A stretch of 64,000 bases of DNA. Source: Zygnema circumcarinatum. Its lineage: Eukaryota; Streptophyta; Zygnematophyceae; Zygnematales; Zygnemataceae. The notes beneath the pieces are model-generated. The model made no database searches. It saw nothing but the letters and a program-made list of their open reading frames with translations, and was not told the DNA's origin. Position numbers and translations under genes: made by a program. Shown here one piece after another: positions 37,339-48,100 of the stretch; position 1 is the first letter of the stretch, and each line of letters begins with the position of its first letter. The stretch covers positions 1,746,484-1,810,483 of the forward strand of contig CM074817.1 of the NCBI GenBank assembly GCA_037447605.1. The letters are read 5' to 3'.

Positions 37339-38766
37339 GTATGTATGTTACCAATGTAATGGGACTTTGGTCCAATCTCAGTCCTTAGATCTTAAATGGC
37401 AGCTTCCATCAAAATCCCAGCTTCCATCAAAGTCTGACCTCTGCCTTTTCGCGTATACGCCCCTCTCGTCGAGCCTTTTGTTGGCGTTAAGGATGGGGGC
37501 CACGAGTCTTGTCTTGACGTCATAACAAGTGGTGACCAAAAAAGATCAGGTAAGTGTTGTCTGCGACAACCACCAATACTTAATGTAGATAATTGTTGTG
37601 GCAACCACCAATCATTGTGGTACCATGTGGGTATGTTCACAAATTGTGAACAGACCTATTTTGTACCAAGTACGTTAGGCTCAAGTTGGGTAAATTTGAT
37701 AAGATTCATGAGTCATGTAGCAACTTGCTGCGTTACTTCCTCTTAGGAATAAACGTTTTTGTGCAAATGAATTCAAAGGTCAGGGCAGTTCGCCCACTCC
37801 ATGTCTGCGTTTGCGTGCGTTGGGGTGCGTATTTGGAAGCCTTTCTTAATCTCGAACACAGTCGCTGAATTTTTTAGGCATCGCTTTTCTATTCCGCACC
37901 TGATGTATAGTGGCTTGCATTTCCAAATGCAGTCTTAGGAGCTCTTCACAGTTGGTGAGATTGTTTTCGTGTTCCTTGTGCTGGTAGGCCAGCTTCTGAA
38001 TGGACGTGCGATCGCCCACGCAGCCTTTTGAGGGGCGAAAATATCGGAGGTCAAACCTATATAAGTGCTTGCAAGAGCATCGACAAATGCGTGAGGACAA
38101 TGTGGAGTTTTCAAAGTGATTATAAAATGTGTGTGCGAGTCTTGGCTTTGTCGAGCTCGAGGTTCTGAGAGGAGTAAATTTCCAGTCCTAGCTTTGTAGC
38201 AGGTTTGGGCTCGTAGCCATAATTAATTAAAGAGTAATTTGTGAAGATGTCGCTGTCATGATTCTGCGCATACTGTACGATAGTAAATTCAAGGCAGGGC
38301 CGCTGACAGCGCTGCTAGCTGTGTCATTTTTGTCTTGCTCATTTTTGTCTTGCTGTTAGCTTCGCAGCATTGGCTCTCTATGTTATCAGAAAAGTCATGT
38401 AATATATGCAGACATCTGGGCAGCATTTTGCGTTTTGTTTGTGCGTATGTCGTACTTTCAAGCGAAAATGGCACAAGGTGGCCCATGTGACGTCCAGCAG
38501 CCTAGCTGCCTTAAACGGCTGAGAGTGACACCCGTGTAATATAATGGGGCTGTTCTGTCATAAACTACTGCAACAGCGAACTCTATGCGTACTGGGCAGT
38601 GCGTTTTGCTGCATGACCCGTACAGCTCATGTCATATGTGGTCCTGATATCCCGACGCCTGCTAAGCTCACAGCATTCTTTCAACGGTAAAGCCAGCTCC
38701 CTTCGGGTGTTCCACGGACCATATCAGATTCAGTTGCCTGTCAGCTTCTTCCTTTGCCGGGGTTGA
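37339..38766 (+). other. Region after PWR exon 5, no convincing exon
   Basis: Searched for the missing 3' half of the corepressor and found nothing like a second SANT domain. Contains TTGTTGTGGCAACCACCAAT-like short inverted repeats near 37555-37615, a possible minus-strand reading frame at 37846-38100, and the presumed 3' UTR of the minus-strand fusion gene. Confidence 0.4.
37846..38100 (-). CDS. Unassigned minus-strand reading frame or exon fragment
   Basis: The middle of the frame (DRTSIQKLAYQHKEHENNL, then CEELLRLHLEMQATIHQ) has a helical, charged composition unlike the spurious frames around it. It ends at a plausible donor (CATCAG/GTGCGG). No partner exon was found between it and the stop at 38767, so it could be a relic of a lost gene, or chance. 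No family recognised. Confidence 0.2.
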   Translation of the reverse strand: MSSRICRCSCKHLYRFDLRYFRPSKGCVGDRTSIQKLAYQHKEHENNLTNCEELLRLHLEMQATIHQVRNRKAMPKKFSDCVRD

Positions 38767-41700
38767 TTAATCAAGAGCAAAAAATGGATCGCTTCCCTTC
38801 ACGGCGTTGTGGCGTAGGTCGAGCTCCCGACGAGCGATCCCGATGTCTTCATGTATTCTCTTCACCAGCGAATCTGCATGAGACAACATGACATCCATCC
38901 CAGCTTGAAGAATAACGGTAAGCATGAAAAGCGTCAACACTCGCAACAAGAACCGAAGCTACAACACGCGAACTCTGCTCAAGATTCAAAGGCAATGTCG
39001 TGCACATCTGAACGCACCAAGAGAGTTGAACGGCATTTCTGGCCGAATGAAGCCGAGCACCAAGACCCGCATGTCCTTGCCATAGAAGTCCGCTCCAAAG
39101 TCGTGCAAAATGTGGACCTCCTGCTCCATTTCAAGAATAGGCCCCTCTAATAAACACTTGACGTACATGATACCAACCTTCTAGCTTTTACTCACTTCCG
39201 ACCCTCTAGCCAAGGAAAGATGACCACTTGCTGAGAAAACTTGAACCTGTTCTAACATCTAGAATCGTCATCAATCCCAGAATGGGTTTCTCGTAAAAAA
39301 CTGCCGAGCAAAAGCCTTCTTCAATGGAAAGTTAACAAGTCACAGCTTAAAAGCAACAGAAATGAGATGTGATGAAGGCCATAGTTATGGGGGCAACATC
39401 TGAATGTTGTAGAATGTTGACTCACCACACTAAGACCCGCTGAATCTGCAAAAGTGGGGCGCTGCCCAACATTCATCACCATCTTGTGGACACTTCCGTC
39501 AAGTTCAGGCACCTGTGCCCATCCGAAATAAACTCCCTTCTCCACTCCCTCCAACTCGCTCTCTAGCTGCTCTGGTGGTAGATTTGCTGCAAACCGAGAA
39601 GGTATTGAAACACCATTCGTCACCATTCGGTTTGTGTTCAGAGTAGCGATGTAGGGATAGAGCTTGCCTCACTGTGGCTACCAGTTCCGGCTAGTTGTGC
39701 TAAATATGAGTGTGAATATAATAACATGTCGTACATTTAAAAAAGAGCAGCCTCTGTAAGGGGTTGGTTACCTGTAGGAACGCCCATTTGTCGGCTTCCC
39801 CTTCCGAAGCCATATACAACAGGTCCCCTTAGCTGTAACGGAGCTTTCCAAAACTTATACTGCTCTGCCTCATCCACATCCGACCATACTCAACGTAAGA
39901 AAACGTCGAATACGAAATGAACTTCAAAGAGTAGAAAGGCAGATAGTTTTGTTTATGTAAAGGCGGAATCTGCTAAAGGAGCTTGGAAAAGATTCATGTA
40001 TCCTCATGGAAAAACATGCTCGAAAACGTCAAAAAAATGCATCAGATGCACACTCACCATCTGCAGCACTGCTTGCTACCCCTGCATCGCTCGGCTTCAC
40101 CTGCAGAAGCATAGATAAAAAATTTCAACCATTCCCTTTGATTTGATGCCCTTGTCATGCGTTGCAGGAAACGAATCTGTCTTGATCTCATCGAAGTTTG
40201 AGCCACATATGATAAAAGTGGAAACAAGATTACCTTGAGCACAGCGAGATAGAAGTCAGCCTCGTCTCGAAACTCTATGATTTCCAGACCTGCCTCCTCT
40301 GCCATGGGTTGGAGTGCTTCTCGATTGGGCAGCAAATGGGGGACAACCAACGGACTCTCCATGTGCAGCCGTTCAACAAACGGAGCACCAAGAGGATGGC
40401 TCAGTAATATTCGTGCCCCTGCAGTTGACCAAACTAGCGAGTAAATGTCAAGATTATGCTCAAGCTTAGTTGGCACGCCAAGACGTGGGTTCAAACAAAT
40501 GACTATAGAATCATCATCCGAACACATGATATGATGTGATGTTCACTCAGCTTACATAGTTACACATAAAATATGTAATACCCATAAGACCTTACTCTGC
40601 TTCGATTCACGAATGACTGCTGATGTACAGTTGAAATGTACAAATTCGTTACAGGTCCAGCAAATGGAAACCAGCCACTGCCTATTTGCCTCAAGCACCT
40701 AGTTCCTTAGTTCATGTCAAGATAGAGCATCAAGCTTCTCTATATGAGAGCCAAAAGCAACCCAAATTTACATCTGCGAGGGCGAAACAAAGAGGAACAT
40801 GACATCGCCTGCAATCCGCAATAAGAGCTCTTCTCCCGCCAGCGTGTCACTGGGCTGCTGGTCGCATTCACTTGACGGCAGTATAAGCATGATTAACTTT
40901 TTTCAGATGAAGTTTCTGCATACGGAATGATTTTGAAAACTAAACTTGCTGATGCAACAAGTTTGGACATGCACGGGACTTTACTACTTTTCGATTTCCA
41001 ATCCAGCTTTAGATTTTTCTATAACATCCTACGGTTCAATTTGATGAAAGCATGTTGAACTTGAAGCTATGCGCACCCGAATAGTATTTCACTTTTTCGA
41101 CAAGGCTCCCAGCTGTATTGCTGTATTGCAGTATTGTAGCAAGTAATCCACCGCCAGATCCTCCGAGGAAACGAGAATGTTGGATTTACATACCTGGTGC
41201 AGTGAGCCGGACTGCAGACTTCAATGCTTCCGTTTGAGAGTGAACGTTTCCAAACATGGCATTGAAGAACAGCACATCAAACGGACCATAATCTTCTGGA
41301 AGGTCATTGATATCTCCATTCCAGCAGCATACACTGTCGAATTGCTCCTTCAGTTCCGCAATCATCATGGGGGAAAGGTCCACAGCTGCCCATACATACG
41401 TACACAGCTGCATATGTCAGACTCACCCACTTTTTTTCACCTCTCTCATAATTTTTAACATGTTCGATTGAAGCGTTTAATATTCTTGTCCTCGAACTTT
41501 AGCAACGTTCGTTAATAGTTGATAAGTTCAACTTTCTGTGATCGAATTGATGGAGAGCAAAACATTGACGGAACATTGTCTTGATGACTGCAAGTCTGAC
41601 AACTGTGGAAGTTCATTCGTTTCATGTTTTTCTATTCACATGACTTATTCTTAGACTTCTCCATATCACACATGGCTGTTTCGTTATTGTATCAAGCTAT

Positions 41701-42613
41701 TGTTCTGTGCACAAGTTAATGGCTCGATTCTGCCTTTCGTGTCCCTTTGAAGCTCCTTTGGACCATGCGTCTAACAGTCACATTCAACGTGCTGATAAGA
41801 GACCGCGAGACACTTGTCCTCGTAGAAGGAGAGTAAAAAAAAGGAAGACTGCATTCGTGGAACTTCCAACGTCCTTGTGTGAATATTTTTAAGGCAGGCT
41901 TTCGATTTCCTTTAGGCTTCCCTGGAACAACTTGGGAGGTTGGACTTCTGCGGTGCACCTGTGATGTCATCAGCGCCATTCCGAAAGATGTGTGGAATGA
42001 GTGGTCCCGTGCCTGCACCGCAATCCAACACTCGACATCCTGCAGCCACACCTGAAGCCTTCACTATTTCTGCCAGCTTCTCATCTACATCCGGGGGAAC
42101 AGGCCTCGAAAAAAAATCGGAGTTTTCATCAAAAAACTCTGACTGCGACTTATTGTGGCATTCTCGGGGGCTATCTCCACTTTCTTGAGGGTCATAACGA
42201 GAAGGTGGATGCGCATGTCGGTCAAGGATATCGCTTAAACTATCGTTTTCTACTGACTTGCTGCTTATTAGGCTAATGGCTGACGATCCTTCCTCGGCAA
42301 TTGTAGCTGCCTTCCAACTCCTCCGACTCACTCTAATGTTTTCAGCTCTGCCGTTCAACTCTTGGAGATTAGAAATCCTTCCACTTCCCTCAGAAAATCT
42401 GTTGAAACTGCAGAGAGACCAGGAACTAAAGCTCACTGTGAAATCTGCATTCAGCGCAGAAGCCAGCGTCCCTGCCATGCCTCCTGCCACACGGCACCTT
42501 GAAAGCCCTCTTTTGAAATAGATGCTGCTGCCGCAGACATTGCTACAAGATAGCAGCAGATGATGCCTGCAGAGGATCAGAGACCGAGAAAGAGAAAGGG
42601 ATGCCATGACCAT
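38767..42613 (-). CDS. SAM-dependent methyltransferase - riboflavin kinase fusion, probably plastid-targeted, 520 aa
   Basis: Exons (minus): 41959-42613, 41194-41385, 40234-40418, 40058-40100, 39772-39888, 39426-39586, 39018-39120, 38767-38873; every phase agrees. The leader (MVMASLSLSRSLILCRHH, Ser/Arg-rich) looks like a transit peptide. The class I methyltransferase part has motif I VLDCGAGTG (~residue 195), the acidic beta-2 end AVDLSP, GPFDVLFFNAMFGN, and ILLSHPLGAPFVERLH. A 14-residue exon (VKPSDAGVASSAAD) links it to riboflavin kinase from ~373: GFGRGSRQMGVPTANLP (nucleotide/Mg loop with PTAN), GVYFGWAQV, MNVGQRPTF, LHDFGADFYG, GFIRPEMPFNSL. The kinase would make FMN from riboflavin. 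Known plant riboflavin kinases such as AtFMN/FHy are fused to a HAD phosphatase instead. Two overlapping genes are the alternative, but there is no stop, start or promoter between the halves. Confidence 0.85.
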
Positions 42614-42975
42614 GTTATAAAAATAACAGAGAAAATGACATGTGACCTCCGCCACCTGCACTGACAGCAAGACGGAACTTTAAATTTCTTTTCATGACGC
42701 CTGCGACTTCCCGCATTTCTCTCTCCGCTTCCTCCATCCTCTCCCTCTCACACTCATCACTGTAGAGACTGCTGTAGACTGCAGACTGTAGACTCATTCA
42801 GTAGACTCATAACTGTAGAATATCGCAGGCTCATCCCCTTCCCCGCAACTGAAAGAGCAGACGCACTTCCGCTTTCCATTCCTGTCTAACAAGAAGGCGC
42901 AAAAAAGCAGCTCTCCTTTTTTCATTGCTGAAATTTGAATCTATTCACGCCCTCTCTGCTCCCTGCTGAGTCGCC
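42614..42975. promoter_or_regulatory. Shared divergent promoter region with CTGTAGACT repeats
   Basis: Only 362 bp separate the ATGs of the fusion gene (leftward) and the FAX gene (rightward), both apparently plastid proteins. At 42763-42825 the 9-mer CTGTAGACT and variants (TGCAGACTGTAGACTC, AGTAGACTC) are repeated about six times. No clear TATA box was identified. Confidence 0.55.
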
Positions 42976-44499
42976 ATGGCTCAGGTTGCGTGCTTGCTCT
43001 CTGCTGCATCTGCTCCCGTTCAGCCCATACAGCAGAGCTTGGTGAGGCCACATGGCTTTTTTCTCGGAGTCTCCGTGGGAGTGTCTGGTAGGTTGAGACA
43101 GGTGACTGTGCCGCCCCTGCGAATAAGGTCGGCAAGCTACGGCATTCCTGACTATGGAATAATAAAAACCCCAAAAGCTCCTGGTGAAACAAAAGAAGAG
43201 CCTAAACCTGAGGAGCCCCAGCGCTTTTGGGAGTATGGAGCCCCAAAGCCATATGGATCACCTGCAACGTGAGACATGCAGCTCAATCTTGCAGAATGCG
43301 ACTGAGCAATTCTAGAGATTGAGTGATTCTAGAAGAGTCTGAAACTGCGAATGAAGAGTTGTCGAGGCATTTACCAATCAGTCTCTTGATGTCATGCTTG
43401 GCTACAGGTATACTGTTCCGAAGGGACTATCTGCACCTTTTGCATACAGCCCATCGACAAGCATTTCAACGGAGACTACTGATCAGAAGCTGCTAGACTC
43501 TCCTCCGGAGCCAGCTCTCTTAGAGCCTGTACCTGAACCCATCCTTCTTCCCCCCATAGACTATAGTGGAGGTGATGGCTCTGGAGGACACGCTGGAGGA
43601 AGCGGAGGAGGAGGTGGAGGAGGAGGTGGAGATGAGGGCAGCAGCAATGACGGTGGCGCAGATAAAGGAAAGGATGGGTCGAAGAAGCTGACAATGTCGC
43701 AGCTGCTAACTATGATCTACGCGGGCATTATCTTCTGTGAGTGATTGCACTAAACCAGAGCAGCACCCTTACCACGCAAAGGAAAACTCCAGCAGGCAAG
43801 CTTGCAGACTTTCCATATTAGGATGCAGTCTGTAGAGGGTGCTTGTCACTTGACAGTGAGCTTTTGTTTAAGGACGATTAAACTAAGCCATAGAACTCCA
43901 ATAAGAAATAGAGGTTACTGTTGATTTTTTTTTTCTTCCTTAAGTTGGTGATTTTACATTGCATTTCTGATGGCACATTTTGATATGAGCTAAGAGGGCG
44001 GAATGCAGTGGGCGGCTTCATGGGATTCATGAAGAGTGGCAGCATCAAGTCTCTTGTTGCCGGAAGTGTATCTGCAGCATTTCTGTTCGCTGTCGTGCAG
44101 CTTCTCCCATCACAACCACTGGCCGGCTCTCTTCTTGGATTAGGTGAGAATCTGCTAACGCGGACATGGAACCATTGCACAGACAATGCTGTTCACATCT
44201 ACTTTGAACTCCCATGTTCTGTTGATCCTGACAAAAATAAGTTTGATTTCAAGACTCCGTGCGTTTTATCAAGTCTGTACTGGACAAATGGAGCCCACTC
44301 TGTAAGACTAAATTGTATGGGATGGGATCGGATGGATGCGGTGCCTTGGGCTGCAGGCGTGTCAGGAGCGTTGCTGGCTGTTATGGGTCAGCGTTTTTTG
44401 AATTCAGGCCGTTTTTTCCCGGCAGGCTTCGTTTCGCTCATCTCATTTATCATGGGTGGAGGATACATTCATGGCATTGCCCGTAGCGGCCATAAGTGA
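42976..44499 (+). CDS. FAX-type TMEM14 (UPF0136) membrane protein, plastid, 299 aa
   Basis: Likely fatty-acid export protein of the inner plastid envelope (FAX family). Exons: 42976-43268, 43408-43736, 44009-44143, 44357-44499, in phase. It starts MAQVACLLSAASAPVQ, a transit-like Ser/Ala leader. A Gly-rich segment (GGSGGGGGGGGGDEG) as in some FAX members precedes the TMEM14 domain: MSQLLTMIYAGIIF, GGFMGFMKSGSIKSLVAGS, FLFAVVQLLPSQPL, then VMGQRFLNSGRFFPAGFVSL and SFIMGGGYIHG. This gives four hydrophobic helices with the Gly-rich turns typical of TMEM14. The family is clear; FAX-type transport is inferred from the plastid leader and Gly-rich linker. Confidence 0.9.
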
Positions 44500-45182
44500 G
44501 CCTGCGATAAGGGGTGCAGGAGACTGCAACGAGGGGAGCATTGCTTGGCCAGTCATCGGCATTTTTGCAGTGGGAATAGAATAATGCCAAATAATTGCCA
44601 AAGTCAGCGAGCATGTCAGAATGGCTGCCATAAGCTCTGCTCGCTTGTACACGTGAGAGATGTTAATAACTCTGCTCTGCCAACACATACTCCGAGTTCA
44701 ACACCTCTCAAGTAGATTAGACATGCAGACATTGCGAATGCCTTGTTAGGAACGATTCTGAGAATAATGTTAGATTCGAACCCATAACACGAGTTTCAAT
44801 AGCAATTAGGCGTCTGCCTGGTGCCATTTCAAAGCTCTTCCATATACATGCCGTGGGACCCTATATCGGGCCTCAAAAATGTTCTATATCCCAAAATTTT
44901 CTAGGTCCAGGAAATAATGAACTTCCTGGTTCCCAAGCCTCATTTAAATGAAGGTCCAGAATCACTAATAAGTATTCACCTAAGGACCCACTTCCGAAAT
45001 AGTACTGAAGACGGGTTGCAAAATTGGGCAGTGCAGCATTCTCTCATGCTGCATCGCGGAGTTACACCTGCTTCCAAATGGTTGCCAGCCAACCACCTGA
45101 ATGACGTACATATCATTGTATGATAATGATGATATATATAAAAGAATGCAGGCATTCGCTAGGCAAGAGAAGACGGAGCCCC
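44500..45182 (+). other. Convergent 3' ends, no gene
   Basis: Separates the FAX stop from the stop of the minus-strand amidotransferase gene. A GATTCGAACCC tRNA T-arm-like sequence lies at about 44774, without a full cloverleaf. Nothing else recognised. Confidence 0.4.
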
Positions 45183-48100
45183 TCACTGGTCTGCGGTCCA
45201 GCGACGGAAAGGAAATTTCTGGAGGGGTTCGTCTCCGTCCCCAATGCCATCCTCGCCAAGGATTTGCCTCAAGCCGTCACCTCCCCAGACTCGCGACTCC
45301 GGGCGAGGAATTTGTGCTTGTGTCCGGTCCTCTACTTTTCCTGCAAGCTCCGAGTCGCCGGCCTTAACCGTCTCCCTCTGCAATACCTCCTTATGCCCTT
45401 CCTCTTCGCGGCTGGTGGGAACAACAGTAGCAGTTTTTGTTCTGTCCGCCGGCTCCACTCTTCTCGGAGAGTGGCGCAAAACGGTGGAGCTTATTCCCCC
45501 CTTCTGAGAAAGAGCGGTAATAGAATCAAGTGAAGCCCTAAGCCGTCTTCGGTGGTGAGTAGAGCCTTCATGCTTCAGGCCCTCAGCATCAAGACCGCTG
45601 ACAGTTCCTGCTCGTGCAAAGGGGAGTGATGAGATTCCCTCACGAAGGATGCGGTGGAGAGTGTTGCCGGGAGAGATTCCACGATTGCTCCCACCCACAC
45701 TGCCATGGTACGATGCACCGGGAGACTTCGTAGGAAACTGAGAGCTGCTGCCAAAAGAATTCATAGACTTCCCAAGTCCCCTGCGGCGATGCACAGTGAT
45801 GTCGCGGGAGAGGTCTTCAATACTCTCCTGCCACTCCCTCTCCAGATCCGCTGCTGAAACTGGAGCTGCAGTGGTTGCAATTCGCAGGCAGCTTTGTGAG
45901 CGGCCTGTGTCGAATCGAAGGGGCCAAAAACTTGCAACAGTGCTGGCCATCTTGTGAAACATAACCTGCACCCAAAAGGAACACGGATCACTACCAATGG
46001 AAAAGAAAGTAAAAAACTAACAGAAGAGCCGTTCTCTCTCTACTCTGGGCTGTCCAAATGCCCATCCTGATTGTCGGCTTGTCAAAGCTCATTGTCTCAC
46101 CTGGAAGGCGAGTAGTCGCTCGAGTGAGACAAATCTATTCTCTGTCAATTCTTCCAGCGGTGCCTGCGAGTCCAAAACGCGCTGCACATCGAGGTCCATG
46201 GCGCCAAGAAGTATGCAACGTGCATCTGGACTTTCAATTTCTGCCGCATCAATCTCCGATCGCCCACCTGCCACCATGCCCAGCTGCATCCCCACATTGA
46301 TAGTCAGCGCAGATATGGGGATATGACATCTGGGAATCTGAAATTCTAGAAATTGCCTGCACCTACATTCTTCTTTTCCCAGAGACTTATGCAGGTCCTC
46401 CGTAGCAAAGTTCTGTTCATCCTTACCCCGATTCGTCGAGCACGCTGTAGAGTCCCCTCTAAACAGAGATGAGCTCCGACAACCTGCGAATCAAACTCCT
46501 CAAATTTACTCCGCCCACCTCCTGCTTGTACGACATGTCGTCGAGATGCCATTCGCTTCATCTGTAAGCCCACCATCTTGCCCTAATCAGGCCTCCCTTA
46601 CTAGGATTGGGGAGTAGAAAGAGTGCCTTCAACAACTGTTCTAGCCATAGCTCCACTTGTCTATTATGAACGTCATATGGCTGCAAACTGCTTGGAACAC
46701 AGCGATACGGGGTTGTTGAAGTGGTTCAAATTACCGGCTCGAAATCATCCACTCCCAAGAGTCTCTCACACAGAAATTGCGGCCTGTTACTTTGCAGCAA
46801 CAAATGGCGTTTGATGACTTTGCTCGTGTGTGGGTTGTGACCTGCCACGAATGCAAGCTCAACTGCCCACTTTCAGCTTTCCTGCATTAACTACTGCATC
46901 AATTGGCGGTCTGAACCTACTTCACCACTTCAACTCATGTCTTCACCGAATTCACCTTCTTTGCCCGAAATGTGAACTTAGCGCAGGAATAAGTGCGAGA
47001 AGGGAATTAAAAGGAGAAAGAAAAGGAGAGTGGAGAGGACGGACGGCAGAAACAAAAGCAGAGAAACAGATGATGTATTTGCAAATTTGTATTTGTGGAA
47101 TGTGCAGGACTGAAGCCTGCATGAGTGGAAGTACGAGAGAGAAGAAATGAAGGAACGAGCAAAGAGAGGATGAAAACGGAGCAGAAACTCACCGATAGTG
47201 ATGGCCTCAGCGCCCGCCCCGAGGCTGACTATGGAGCGAGCCTGCAGGAGGGCCATTAGCACCCATGACTCGCCTGCCAACACAGCAAGCAATAAGACAT
47301 AAGTCATATGAGGTGCGAACAACAGTCCCCTTCTGCAAAGCAATAACAGACCATTTTCCTGAAACCCACTAGGCTAAAGCACAAGCATTCCCATACATTT
47401 GGTTTGACTGCAAAGTCGACCGTCGGGACGGCCGATAGCGAGCAGAACTCCGCGCTTCACCCGATGAGTGAAGCGATGCACAAAGTGGTCAATGGGGTTC
47501 GCCCCATGCACCTCCACTGACGCAATCCTGCATGAGTAAATGAAAAAACGAGTCAAAGAACAGATAGAGAAGTTCACCATATAATAATTTTACGAATGAA
47601 CGAATGTGTTTACATAAAGTTCTAAGCATTCAAGCCCATGAAGGGAACTGACCAGTAGCTCAAGGAAAACAGCTTAGAGACGTAAGTCTCCAGCAACTGG
47701 TGGACGTACGGAATGTCTGCCACCACCTGCAAGGAAGGCAACGATGCCTCCTCTGTTAGCTCTTGAAAACAGACTGAAAGGCAGGCCTGTGAAGGACAAG
47801 CACATAGAACAAGACTCTAGTCATGAATGCTGAGTGATTCAGTGTAGCTTCAAAAACCCAACACTTAAAGCACTTGGGATTGACGGCACCCATCTACATC
47901 AGCTGAACACGAATGACAAAACAACAGACTCATAGAAGTAATTCCTAAACCTTTCGATATAGCCATGTTTGCTCAACGAGTGAAGCTATACCCCGCTTCG
48001 GAAAAAAGGCAAGAAGTGAGGGAAATTTACTATTGTGCGCATCCCGATGCGGGCAAGAAGTTGCCTCCCTTGCAACACCCGCAGGAGGAGAGCACAGAGG

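Noticed and set aside
37356-37527. TG...CA-bounded segment after PWR exon 5 that might be a solo LTR
   Set aside because: No target-site duplication, and the following AGTGGTGACC is not a convincing primer-binding site.
44759-44830. tRNA-like sequence on the minus strand (GGGTTCGAATC)
   Set aside because: T-arm-like only; no pairing acceptor stem or anticodon arm could be drawn.
46346-46576. Candidate extra exon of the amidotransferase gene
   Set aside because: Its open frame needs phase 0 while the preceding exon ends in phase 1; splicing directly to 46345 keeps phase and gives a coherent sequence.
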